Assembly: GCF_003719305.1 (NCBI RefSeq)
Contig: NZ_RARC01000001.1
Span: forward strand, 248,001-312,000
Origin: Mycolicibacterium stellerae
GTDB lineage: Bacteria > Actinomycetota > Actinomycetes > Mycobacteriales > Mycobacteriaceae
Direction: 5' to 3'
DNA: 64,000 nucleotides
Position 1 is the stretch's first letter; each line of letters starts with the position of its first letter. The notes beneath the pieces are model-generated. The model saw nothing but the letters and a program-made list of their open reading frames with translations. It ran no database searches and was not told the origin of the DNA. Below, piece by piece: positions 16,338-24,269 of the stretch. Made by a program: the position numbers and the translations under genes.

Positions 16338-17519
16338 ATGACGTCTGACGGCATGAACATCGCTGAACTGCGCGCTCTGACCCCCGGCTGCCAGCACCGC
16401 AACCACCTCAACAATGCGGGCGCGGGCCTGCTCAGCGCCCCGACGATCGCCGCCATGACCCACCAGTTGCAGCTCGAGGCGCAGATCGGCGGGTACGAGG
16501 CGGCTGAGGCGGCCGCGAGCCAGATCGACGAGACCTACCGTGCAGTCGCCGAACTCCTCGGCGCCTCCGCGCCGGAGATCGCGCTGTTCGACAACTCGAC
16601 GCACGCGTGGAACGCCGCCTTCTACTCGGTGCCGCTCGCCGCAGGCGACCGCATCCTGACCGGCCGCAGCGAGTACGGCAGCAACGTGCTTGCCTACCTC
16701 CAGGTTTCGCAGCGCACCGGCGCCGAGGTCGTCGTCGTACCCGATGACGACAGCGGACAGCTCGACGTCGCCGCGCTGACCGACCTCGTCGACGAGCGGA
16801 CGAAGCTAATCGGCCTGAGCTGGGTTCCGACCGCGAGCGGTCTGGTGAATCCGGCCGCAGAGATCGGCAGAATCGCCCAGGAGGCGGACGCCCTGTTCCT
16901 GCTCGACGCCACCCAGGTGGTCGGGCAGTTTCCGATTGACGTGCACGCCGTCCGGTGTGACATGTTGACCGGCACGGGCCGGAAGTTCCTCCGCGGACCT
17001 CGCGGCACCGGGTTCCTGTACGCGGGACCACGAGCGATCGACCGGCTCGAGCCGTTCGTCGCCGAGATTCGTTCCGCCACCTGGGACGGGGGGCGCTCGT
17101 TCACCTGGGCCGAGGGCGCGCAGCGGTTCGAGACCTGGGAGAACAGCTACGTCAACATCGTCGGCCTCGGCGTCGCGGTGCGCCAGGCGCTCGATCTCGG
17201 GCTGGCCGAGATCTCAACGCGCAGTAGCAACCTCGGCGTGCGATTGCGCGACGGTCTGGCCGCGGTCGACGGCGTGACGGTGCACGATCTCGGCCGCGAG
17301 CGATGCGCGATCGTGACGGCGAAGGTCGCGGGTGTGGCCAGCACGTCTGTGGCGGAAGCACTGGCGGCGCAGCGGATCAATGTCAGCACGACGGTGCCCG
17401 ACCACAACCAGTTCGACATCCGCGGTGTGCACCCGCTGGTCCGTCTCTCGCCGCACTACTACAACACCGAGGACGAGGTCGACCGGGCGATCGAGAGTGT
17501 CGCGACACTGGCCCGCTAG
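16338..17519 (+). CDS. PLP-dependent class V aminotransferase-fold enzyme
   Basis: 393 residues. Cysteine desulfurase/isopenicillin-N-epimerase-type fold: HLNNAGAGLLS near the N-terminus, cofactor Asp190 in LLDATQ, and Schiff-base Lys216 in TGRKFLRGPRGTGFLY. No cysteine-bearing loop of true NifS/IscS desulfurases is apparent, so a lyase, epimerase or transaminase on an amino acid is more likely; substrate unknown. Divergent from the Fpg-type gene with 28 bp between, where a -10 box supports the chosen ATG. Confidence 0.85.
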   Translation: MTSDGMNIAELRALTPGCQHRNHLNNAGAGLLSAPTIAAMTHQLQLEAQIGGYEAAEAAASQIDETYRAVAELLGASAPEIALFDNSTHAWNAAFYSVPLAAGDRILTGRSEYGSNVLAYLQVSQRTGAEVVVVPDDDSGQLDVAALTDLVDERTKLIGLSWVPTASGLVNPAAEIGRIAQEADALFLLDATQVVGQFPIDVHAVRCDMLTGTGRKFLRGPRGTGFLYAGPRAIDRLEPFVAEIRSATWDGGRSFTWAEGAQRFETWENSYVNIVGLGVAVRQALDLGLAEISTRSSNLGVRLRDGLAAVDGVTVHDLGRERCAIVTAKVAGVASTSVAEALAAQRINVSTTVPDHNQFDIRGVHPLVRLSPHYYNTEDEVDRAIESVATLAR

Positions 17520-17526
17520 CGAAACC

Positions 17527-17925
17527 TCAAGCGCGCGTGAGACGTTTGGTGTCGCCGACCACCAGCGACAGCACCCAGCTGACGATCGACAGCACGATCG
17601 CCGCCCAGATCGCCGTCCACCAGAAGTCGTCGATGTACAGACCCCAGTGCGTGGTGTGCTCGGTGATCCACGAGGTGATCCACAACATCAATGCGTTGAT
17701 GACGATGTGGATCAGGCCGAGCGTGAGGATGTAGAGCGGGAAGGAGATGATCTGGACGATCGGCTTGATGACCGCGTTGACCAGACCGAAGACGAGCGCG
17801 ACGAACAGGATGATTCCGACCCGTTGCAGGGTGGTGTCACCGCCGACGAAATCGATACCGGAAACCAGCAGCGTGACTATCCACAGAGCGAAGCCGGTCA
17901 CTGCCACACGCAGCAGAAATGCCAT
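17527..17925 (-). CDS. phage-holin-4-type (PF04020-like) membrane protein
   Basis: 132 residues with four membrane spans. The family pattern is visible: N-terminal span, VALVFGLVNAVIKPIVQIIS in the second, then LYILTLGLIHIVINALMLW. Despite the family name these are ordinary, widespread bacterial membrane proteins of unknown role, not evidence of a prophage. A TAACCT -10 box 6 nt before the ATG predicts a leaderless transcript from inside the end of cobF. Confidence 0.85.
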   Translation of the reverse strand: MAFLLRVAVTGFALWIVTLLVSGIDFVGGDTTLQRVGIILFVALVFGLVNAVIKPIVQIISFPLYILTLGLIHIVINALMLWITSWITEHTTHWGLYIDDFWWTAIWAAIVLSIVSWVLSLVVGDTKRLTRA

Positions 17926-17931
17926 ACAGCG

Positions 17932-17937
17932 AGGTTA
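17932..17937 (-). promoter_or_regulatory. -10 box of a leaderless promoter
   Basis: On the minus strand TAACCT is followed by CGCTGT and the ATG of the four-span membrane protein. The box overlaps the cobF stop codon at 17935. Confidence 0.4.
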
Positions 17938-18675
17938 CCTGTGTCGCAACAGATACGTGTCCATGATCCAGCCGTGGCCCGCGCGTGCCTCGGCGCGCAA
18001 TTTCGCGATCTTCTCGCCGACCTCGCCGACGGTGCCCGACACCAGCAGCTCGTCGGGCGTGCCGAGGTAGGCGCCCCACCAGATGCGGGTCTGCGGCGGA
18101 CACGATCGGAATGCGCAGTCGCCGTCGAGCATCACCACGGCGCTGCCCGCCAACCCGTCTGCTGCCAGTCGCCTGCCGGTGGTGATCAAAACGGGTTCAC
18201 CGATGTCGTTGAGCGGGATGCGATGTCGGGCCGTCAGCGCCTGGATCGCGGTGATCCCTGGGATGACGTCGTAGGAGATCTCGACGCGCTGAGCCACCGT
18301 TTCCAGGATCCGCAGCGTGCTGTCGTAAAGCGACGGGTCACCCCACGCGAGGAAGGCGCCGACGCCGTCGGGTGCGAGTTCGCGTTCGATGGCGTCCGCC
18401 CAGACGGCCGCCCGCGCCGCATGCCATTCCGCGACGGCGGTCCGATACTCGGCGTCCTTGGCTCGCTGGGGGTCGGCGAGTTCGACGAACCGGTAGCCCG
18501 GCGTCTGAATGAACCGCTGGCAGATCTGCCGCCGCAGCGCTACCAGATCGGTCTTCGCTTCCCCCTTGTCCATCGCGAAGAAGACCTGCGTGTCGTTGAG
18601 TGCGCGGACCGCCTCCGCCGTCACATAATCGGGGTCGCCCGCCCCGATACCGATGACGTGGATCCGACGGGTCAC
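17935..18675 (-). CDS. cobF: precorrin-6A synthase (deacetylating)
   Basis: 246 residues. SAM-dependent methyltransferase of the aerobic cobalamin pathway: methylates precorrin-5 at C1 with loss of acetate. The CobF start RIHVIGIGAGDPDYVTAEAV and the tetrapyrrole-methylase motifs (AWGDPSLYDS; VIPGITAIQAL) are clear. GTG start. No other cob genes lie in the window. M. tuberculosis is known to lack cobF while several environmental mycobacteria keep it; finding it beside an intact Fpg2-like gene suggests the ancestral arrangement. Confidence 0.93.
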   Translation of the reverse strand: MTRRIHVIGIGAGDPDYVTAEAVRALNDTQVFFAMDKGEAKTDLVALRRQICQRFIQTPGYRFVELADPQRAKDAEYRTAVAEWHAARAAVWADAIERELAPDGVGAFLAWGDPSLYDSTLRILETVAQRVEISYDVIPGITAIQALTARHRIPLNDIGEPVLITTGRRLAADGLAGSAVVMLDGDCAFRSCPPQTRIWWGAYLGTPDELLVSGTVGEVGEKIAKLRAEARAGHGWIMDTYLLRHR

Positions 18676-18690
18676 GCTCGTGAGTATGCG

Positions 18691-19740
18691 CTAACGCTCC
18701 CCGCCCCTGGTGCGCCGGAGTTCTTCGGCGCGCTCGATGTCTTTTTCCTCGGCTTTTTCGTTCTTTTCGAGGACGCGGGTGTCGCGCGGGGGCAACTGAA
18801 TGTCGCGCTCGGCGGGCAACCCCGCCTGCAGCTGACGGCCGCGTTCGAGTTCGGCATCCAGTTCGGCGCCGAACAGCAAGGCCAGGTTGGTGATCCACAG
18901 CCACAACAGGAAGACGATCACCCCTGCGAGCGTGCCGTAGGTCTTGTTGTAGCTGCCGAAGTTCGCGACGTAGAGACCAAACAACACCGACGCCGCGACC
19001 CACATGAGGATGGCGAACGCCGCCCCGATGCTGATCCAGCGAAACTTCGGCTGCTTCACGTTCGGCGTGGCGTAATACAGCACGGCCACGGCCAGCACGA
19101 CGCAGACCAGGATCGCCGGCCACTTCGCGATGTTCCACAGCGTCACGGCGACCGATCCTGCTCCGATCGCGTTGCCGACGGTTTCGGCTATCGGCCCGCT
19201 GATCACCAGCATCACTGCCACTGCGGAAGCCAACACCAAGCCGGCCAGGGTGAGAACGAGCTGCAGCGGCCGTAGCTTCCAGACCGGGCGACCCTCGTCG
19301 ATCTCGTAGATCCGGTTCATCGCCCGTCCGAACGCGCCGACATATCCCGACGCCGACCACAGCGCCGCCAACGCGCCGGTGATCAGTGCGACGCCCGCCG
19401 ACGGCGATTGCACCAACTGCTCGATGGGGTCGCGCAGCAGATTCATCGCGTCGCTCGGCACCACGCCCGCAGCCAACTCCAGCACTGCGTCGACAGTGCG
19501 GCGGCCCTGTCCGACGACGCCCAGCAGCGAGACCAACACCAACAGCGCTGGAAACAACGACAACACCGCGTAATACGTGAGCGCTGCCGCGAGGTCGGTG
19601 CACTGGTCCTGCTGGAACTCCCGCGCGGTCTTGCGAAGGACGTAGAACAGCGACGGCTTGGTGAGATCTGTTGGCGATTCGGGCTTCCGCGGATCGTCGG
19701 GATCCGGTGGGCCGCTGCTTTCATTCCGGTGGAGGGCCAT
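18691..19740 (-). CDS. YihY/BrkB-family inner-membrane protein
   Basis: 349 residues. Six membrane spans in the BrkB pattern: the AALTYYAVLSLFPALLVL segment near residue 50, a long periplasmic stretch, GYVGAFGRAMNRIYE, then WISIGAAFAILMWVAAS, and GTLAGVIVFLLWLWITNLALLFGAE. The Pro-rich N-terminus and a basic/acidic C-terminal tail (KNEKAEEKDIERAEELRR) are cytoplasmic. Earlier naming as ribonuclease BN is a known misannotation. Function uncertain. It ends 15 bp before the cobF start, so the two may be co-transcribed. Confidence 0.88.
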   Translation of the reverse strand: MALHRNESSGPPDPDDPRKPESPTDLTKPSLFYVLRKTAREFQQDQCTDLAAALTYYAVLSLFPALLVLVSLLGVVGQGRRTVDAVLELAAGVVPSDAMNLLRDPIEQLVQSPSAGVALITGALAALWSASGYVGAFGRAMNRIYEIDEGRPVWKLRPLQLVLTLAGLVLASAVAVMLVISGPIAETVGNAIGAGSVAVTLWNIAKWPAILVCVVLAVAVLYYATPNVKQPKFRWISIGAAFAILMWVAASVLFGLYVANFGSYNKTYGTLAGVIVFLLWLWITNLALLFGAELDAELERGRQLQAGLPAERDIQLPPRDTRVLEKNEKAEEKDIERAEELRRTRGGER

Positions 19741-19806
19741 ACGGGCCGATACCCGCTTACGGACGCGTCAAACGATCACAAGTCGAAGTATCCGGTACCG
19801 CGGGTA

Positions 19807-19836
19807 TTGACATCTTTTGCCCGGCCTCCCTACCGT
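19807..19836 (+). promoter_or_regulatory. sigma-A-type promoter for the AurF-like gene
   Basis: A consensus -35 TTGACA (19807-19812) is spaced 18 bp from TACCGT (19831-19836, TAnnnT). This predicts a start near 19843 and a short leader carrying the AGAGGGAG ribosome site. Confidence 0.6.
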
Positions 19837-19869
19837 TGAGACACAACACCCATAAAGAGGGAGATGCGG

Positions 19870-20781
19870 ATGACCGCCTCGATGAGGCAGCAGCCAGCAC
19901 CCACCCGCCAGGAGTTCGCCGAGCGTCTGCTCAAGGGGTCGGTCAAGAAGTCCTACGCGCCGGTGGTCGACATCGACTGGGATGCGCCGCTGGACCCTGA
20001 CAAGTTCTTCCTGCCGCCGAAGAGCGTCTCGCTCTACGGCACACCGATGTGGGACGCGATGACCCGCGAACAGCAGATCGAGCTGTCGCGACAGGAGCTC
20101 GTCAACACCCTGTCGGCCGGTATCTGGTTCGAGAACATCCTGAATCAGGCGCTGCTGCGCAAGATCATGCACCAGGATCCGACGTCGCGGTCCACGCATT
20201 ACGAGCTGACCGAGCTCGGCGACGAGACCCGCCACATGGTGATGTTCGGCAAGGCGATCGAACACGTCGGCGCGAAGCCGGTGCAGCCGCGATGGTGGCA
20301 CCGCGTCGTCATCAACGCACTGCCGTTGGGCTTCAAGGGATCGGTGCTCTGGGTGGCCGCGCTGATCGGCGAGGAGATCTTCGACTCCATCCAGCGACAG
20401 ATGATGGATGACCCCGAGCTGCAACCGATGGTCCAGCGGCTCATGCGAATTCACGTTACCGAGGAAGCCAGGCACATCCAGTTCGCCCGCGACGGGCTAC
20501 GGAAGCGCACGCCGACGATGGGCCGTCCGGTCAGGTTGTGGGTGTCCAATATCAACGGGTTGGGCGGGTACTTCTTCCGCTACCTGTTCACCAGCAGGGT
20601 GCCCTACTTGCGCGTGGGCCTCGACGCGGACCGGGCGCGCCAGCTCGCGAGGACCAGCCCGCACCGCCGCGAGGTTCAGGTCGCGGGTTTCGCCCCGCTG
20701 GCCGCGTTCCTCGAAGAGGTCGGTCTGATGGGACCGATCGCGCGCCGGTTGTGGCGACGCACCGGCTTTTTGCCGCAATGA
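19870..20781 (+). CDS. AurF-type di-iron oxygenase-like protein
   Basis: 303 residues, PF11583-like. Helical ferritin-like core with iron-ligand motifs: Glu near LSRQELVN, DETRHMVMF, GEEIFD and EEARHIQF. Named members N-oxygenate arylamines; many mycobacterial copies have no known substrate. The ATG at 19870 is preferred because AGAGGGAG lies 6 nt upstream; ATG 19864 is too close. Its stop overlaps the next start (ATGA), so the two proteins are probably made together and may form one oxidation system. Strong promoter at 19807-19836. Confidence 0.85.
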   Translation: MTASMRQQPAPTRQEFAERLLKGSVKKSYAPVVDIDWDAPLDPDKFFLPPKSVSLYGTPMWDAMTREQQIELSRQELVNTLSAGIWFENILNQALLRKIMHQDPTSRSTHYELTELGDETRHMVMFGKAIEHVGAKPVQPRWWHRVVINALPLGFKGSVLWVAALIGEEIFDSIQRQMMDDPELQPMVQRLMRIHVTEEARHIQFARDGLRKRTPTMGRPVRLWVSNINGLGGYFFRYLFTSRVPYLRVGLDADRARQLARTSPHRREVQVAGFAPLAAFLEEVGLMGPIARRLWRRTGFLPQ

Positions 20782-21560
20782 CGGAAGACCACTGCCACGA
20801 CGTCGTCGTCGTCGGGGTGGACCGCGCAGAGAAGCTGCTCGCCCGAGCGGGCGTCACCGACATCGCAGTCGCCGACGTCCGCGATCTCAGCGGTGCCGCA
20901 TTCGACGAGGCCACCCACGCCTGGTCACTGCCGACATGCCGGGCCCGGATCGTCGTCACGAGCCAAACCCGTTCGGGGCGCGAGGATCTCGCACCCTATC
21001 TCGGTGTCGCCGTGCACGGTGTGCCGAACTATTTCATGGTCACCGGCGCCGACGCCGTCGCCGAGGCACGGCTGGACTACATCGCCGAGTGCCTCGCCAT
21101 GATGCGGCGCACGGGCCACACCCGCATCGAGGTGCTGTTCAGCACCCAACGCATGTTCACCCTCCGCGGAGCCGACAAGGCCGACCGCGCCGACGCGTCG
21201 TACTGGCGGAAGATGGCGAAGGCGGCGGCGAGGGCATTCGACCTGAGCTCGGACATCGGCGTCGTCGACGAGATCTACGACGGTGCGGCGACGATCGGCG
21301 TCGGCGACCACGGACGCCGGGTACGGGTCCGGCTGTCCGGCCACCTCGATCCCCTCGACGGCCGATATCACTGGCAGGGCACGGTTTTCGATGACCTAGC
21401 CGACGAGGTGCTGGCCGGGCCGGTGACGCTGACGATCGGCGATCGGACCGCCGAATGCCGGATCACCGAGCGCACGCCGCAAGGCAGGTACTCGGTCGTC
21501 GGCGTCGGGACGCCGCCCTACGCCCTTGACGACGTCGAGGTCGTCGTACCGTGCCGGTAG
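20778..21560 (+). CDS. degenerate flavin monooxygenase fused to a DUF4873-like domain
   Basis: 260 residues. Residues 1-~135 look like a collapsed FMO: a first strand DVVVVGVDRAEKLLARAGV resembling the FAD Rossmann start but without GxGxxG, then directly the FMO C-terminal signature PYLGVAVHGVPNYFMV...LDYIAECLAMM; the catalytic middle is missing. The C-terminal ~120 residues (YDGAATIGVGDHGRRVRVRL...GRYHWQG) match the DUF4873 pattern. Probably not an active monooxygenase by itself. Coupled to the AurF-like gene; it may correspond to Rv0943c by position. Convergent 43-bp overlap with the MFS gene. Confidence 0.7.
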   Translation: MTEDHCHDVVVVGVDRAEKLLARAGVTDIAVADVRDLSGAAFDEATHAWSLPTCRARIVVTSQTRSGREDLAPYLGVAVHGVPNYFMVTGADAVAEARLDYIAECLAMMRRTGHTRIEVLFSTQRMFTLRGADKADRADASYWRKMAKAAARAFDLSSDIGVVDEIYDGAATIGVGDHGRRVRVRLSGHLDPLDGRYHWQGTVFDDLADEVLAGPVTLTIGDRTAECRITERTPQGRYSVVGVGTPPYALDDVEVVVPCR

Positions 21561-22735
21561 CGCGGCGCGGCGACAAGAAGCAGGACGGCGAACACCGCTC
21601 CGACGACGCCTGATACGAGTAACGGCAGGCTGCCGTCGGTCCCCCACAACAGACCTGCCCACACGCCCGCGATCAAGATCGCGAAACCGCTCGCGCCCTG
21701 GAAGACGCCCTGCGCGCTGCCCTGCAGGTCGGATCCGACCAGCGACGAAATCCACGCCTTGGCAACGCCGTCGGTGCATCCGGTGAACAACCCGTAGACC
21801 CCGATCAGCACCCACGCCGTGACAGTGTCGGTGGTCAGCCCGAGGCCGATGTAGCCGACCGCGAAGAACACCAGCCCGATCCCGAACACCGCGGGCCGCG
21901 GAATGCGGTCGGCGAGCAACCCCGCCGGGTAGCTCGACATCGCATACACCAGGTTGTAACCGACGTAGGCCAGGATCACCTCGACGACCGAGAAGCCGAT
22001 CTCGTTGAGCCGCAGCAGCAATAGCGCGTCGGGGAAGTTGACGATGCCGAACGCGACCAGGACCGCGGTCACCCGCCAGTACCCACCGGGCAGGTCCCGC
22101 ACCCGCGCGAAGATCGCTCTTCGCTGCGTGGGCACCACCCGCCGCGTCTCGCGCACCAGGAAGACCAGCGCGACGCTCAGCACCGCAGGCACGACGGCCA
22201 CCCAGAGCAGCGGTGCGATCTGATGGTCGAGCAGTTCGTAACCGGCCAGCCCCAGCAGTGGGCCGACGACGGCACCTGCCGTGTCCATCGCCCGGTGGAA
22301 TCCGAACACCCGACCACGTGCAGCGTCGTCGATGCCTTCGACCAGCAGGGTGTCCCGAGGGGCATCTCGGATGCCCTTGCCGAGCCGGTCGACGACCCGG
22401 CCCGCGAGCACACCGGGCCATCCCGTGGCCGCCGCCACGATGAGCTTGCCGAGCGCTGCCATGGAATAGCCGGTGGCGATCAGTGGTCGGCGGGCGAATC
22501 GATCACCAAGTGGTCCAGCAGCCAGCTTGGTCAGCGAGGCCGCACCCTCTGCGGCGCCTTCGACGGCACCGACAATCGCGGCTGGCGCGCCCAAGACCGA
22601 TGTCAGGTAGATGGGCAACAGCGGATACAGCAAATCGGACGCGACGTCCTGTAAGAACGACACCGCGGAGAGAATCCTGACGTTACGGGTGAGCCACCGC
22701 CGCCGGGGATCGCCTTCCTGCACCTCGACCATCAT
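21518..22735 (-). CDS. MFS transporter, probable drug or metabolite exporter
   Basis: 405 residues, 12 spans. MFS motif A is seen in GPLGDRFARRPLIATGYS and again after span 8 as GLLADRIPRPAVFG; DRLGKGIRDAPRDTLL is typical of a subgroup annotated as MFS exporters in actinobacteria. ATG 22735 (or the adjacent 22732) is preferred over GTG 22744 because a palindrome at 22740-22757 overlaps the GTG. Its 3' end runs 43 bp into the convergent DUF4873 gene. Substrate unknown. Confidence 0.85.
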   Translation of the reverse strand: MMVEVQEGDPRRRWLTRNVRILSAVSFLQDVASDLLYPLLPIYLTSVLGAPAAIVGAVEGAAEGAASLTKLAAGPLGDRFARRPLIATGYSMAALGKLIVAAATGWPGVLAGRVVDRLGKGIRDAPRDTLLVEGIDDAARGRVFGFHRAMDTAGAVVGPLLGLAGYELLDHQIAPLLWVAVVPAVLSVALVFLVRETRRVVPTQRRAIFARVRDLPGGYWRVTAVLVAFGIVNFPDALLLLRLNEIGFSVVEVILAYVGYNLVYAMSSYPAGLLADRIPRPAVFGIGLVFFAVGYIGLGLTTDTVTAWVLIGVYGLFTGCTDGVAKAWISSLVGSDLQGSAQGVFQGASGFAILIAGVWAGLLWGTDGSLPLLVSGVVGAVFAVLLLVAAPRYRHGTTTSTSSRA

Positions 22736-22739
22736 GGTG

Positions 22740-22757
22740 CACACCGCACGCGGTGTG
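22740..22757. promoter_or_regulatory. 18-bp palindrome at the start of the MFS gene
   Basis: CACACCGC-AC-GCGGTGTG, perfect 8-bp arms, directly upstream of the ATG. Likely an operator or start-codon hairpin for the exporter; no cognate regulator is adjacent. Confidence 0.45.
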
Positions 22758-22921
22758 TGCGACAGTCACTCACGTCGAATCGACAATAGCGAGAACGTTC
22801 TTTCGCTCGAGGTCATTGTTGCGCGTCAATCCTCACCGGAACCGAAGATTCGATCAATTTAACAAGCGGGGCGCGTAGCATTCGATCGGCACAAAGGTCG
22901 ATCGAGAGCAGGTGGCCGCAA

Positions 22922-23158
22922 ATGGGGAATGCACGAATTCGCTTCTGGATTGAGGTTGCGTTGGCTGCAATTGCGGCCGCGCTCGCCGTACTGACGCTGA
23001 TCACCCGGGAGTGGATCGAGCTGCTCTTCGGCGTCGATCCTGATCAGGGCAGCGGCGCACTCGAATGGGCCATCGCGATTGCCTTGTTTGTTGCCTCCAT
23101 TGTGTTGGCTTTGGTTGCCCGCTGGGACCGAAGGAAGCACATCATCCCGGCGAGCTGA
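22922..23158 (+). CDS. small two-span membrane protein
   Basis: 78 residues. Span 1 about residues 9-27 (IEVALAAIAAALAVLTLI), a short loop WIELLFGVDPDQGSGALEW, span 2 about 48-67, and a basic end WDRRKH. Small actinobacterial membrane proteins of this layout are common and uncharacterised. AGGTGG 9 nt before the ATG. It lies 55 bp before the A1 gene on the same strand and may be the first gene of that operon. The 177-bp upstream gap holds the MFS palindrome and no other gene. Confidence 0.75.
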   Translation: MGNARIRFWIEVALAAIAAALAVLTLITREWIELLFGVDPDQGSGALEWAIAIALFVASIVLALVARWDRRKHIIPAS

Positions 23159-23213
23159 GCCGCGTCGCGCCAAGTCCTCTCGGAAACAACTAAACGAACC
23201 GAGGCATTCGGTC

Positions 23214-24260
23214 ATGAAGACGCTCCTGCAGGCTTTCGTGCACGCCATTTCGCGAATTCCGGCGGCGCTGGCCGAGCTGCGGCACTTACCGCTGCAAATT
23301 CTGCAGATGTTGCGAGCGATATGCCGCCGCATCCGACTCCAGTGCAGAGGCGAATGGCCGACCAGGCCATCGACGGGTGGGTGTTGCCTGCACCTCACCG
23401 ACGCCAGCGTCCGGCCCGATCCACTCATCTACTCGCAGCCCTACCTGATGGCGCAGGGACTCGCGGTGACATGGGACAACCCCGACATCGAACTGTTCGA
23501 CGACGGGACCCCGGTCCCGTCAAGCGCCCTCAAACCCAACCACGACTACGACGTGCGGGTGCGGGTCTGGAACGGCTCGTACAACTCGGCGGCGATCAAC
23601 CTCCCCGTGCACCTGTCGTTCCTGACCTTCGGTATCACCACCACTTCCACGGCCATCGCGGTGAAGACCATTCCCATGCTCGGCGCGAAGGGCTCCGCGT
23701 CCCACCCCGCCACCCTCACGTTCACCTGGCGGACTCCGGCGCAGGCAGGCCATTACTGCCTGCAGGCCTTTCTCGACTGCCCCGACGACGCCAACCCCGA
23801 CAACAACCTCGGTCAGGAAAATGTCCAAGTCGGCGAACTGGCATCGCCGGCGAAATTCCGCTTCGCAGTGCGAAACACCGCTGCGGTGCGGCGCGCGATC
23901 GTGTTCGAAGCCGACACCTATGAATTGCCCGCCGGCACACCGTGCGGCGACGACTATGCCCACCAGTTCGGCGAGCGCCCGTACAGGTCGAGGCTGGAGG
24001 AAAGCCGCGCGCATTGGGCGTGGGCGCGGCGCACCCAGCCCTACGGTGCATTTCCCGTTCCCGACGATTGGTCGGTACGCATCGAACCAAGCCGAGTCGT
24101 ACTCGCACGCGACGAGGAGCAGGCGGTCGACGTCACCATCGAACCGACGGGACCGGCCTTCACAGGCAGGAAGGCTTTCAATATCCGAGGTTTCGCGCTG
24201 TCCGCCGACAACGCCACCCGGCAGTCCATCGGCGGCGTCACCCTTCATGTGACGGGATGA
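23214..24260 (+). CDS. A1: membrane-proximal protein with a CARDB-like beta-domain, paralogue of the gene at 25693
   Basis: 348 residues, no named family recognised. An amphipathic/hydrophobic N-terminus (residues 1-45) with many Arg precedes a Cys pair (GGCCLHL) and a beta-rich domain. The domain opens with RPDPLIYSQPYLMAQGLAV and TWDNPDIE, continues with CARDB-like features (WNGSYNSAAINLPV; TPAQAGHYCLQAFLDC) and closes with NPDNNLGQENVQV. The C-terminal 130 residues form another beta region (VDVTIEPTGP). A2 shares the same landmarks in the same order. GAGG lies 9 nt before the ATG; B1 starts 9 bp after the stop. Surface or wall adhesion/assembly role is a guess. Confidence 0.7.
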   Translation: MKTLLQAFVHAISRIPAALAELRHLPLQILQMLRAICRRIRLQCRGEWPTRPSTGGCCLHLTDASVRPDPLIYSQPYLMAQGLAVTWDNPDIELFDDGTPVPSSALKPNHDYDVRVRVWNGSYNSAAINLPVHLSFLTFGITTTSTAIAVKTIPMLGAKGSASHPATLTFTWRTPAQAGHYCLQAFLDCPDDANPDNNLGQENVQVGELASPAKFRFAVRNTAAVRRAIVFEADTYELPAGTPCGDDYAHQFGERPYRSRLEESRAHWAWARRTQPYGAFPVPDDWSVRIEPSRVVLARDEEQAVDVTIEPTGPAFTGRKAFNIRGFALSADNATRQSIGGVTLHVTG

Positions 24261-24269
24261 GGGGTCGCC

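Noticed and set aside
17527..17925. Holin-like protein as a sign of prophage
   Set aside because: The PF04020-type family is a common chromosomal membrane protein, and no phage gene lies nearby.
17332..19275. 647-codon plus-strand frame
   Set aside because: Antisense to cobF and the BrkB-type gene, rich in Asp/His/Gln/Arg, no recognisable fold.
22788..22803. GAGAACGTTCT as a KstR or LexA site
   Set aside because: The AAC and GTT halves are adjacent without the 2-bp spacer of KstR, and it does not fit the mycobacterial SOS box TCGAAC-n4-GTTCGA.
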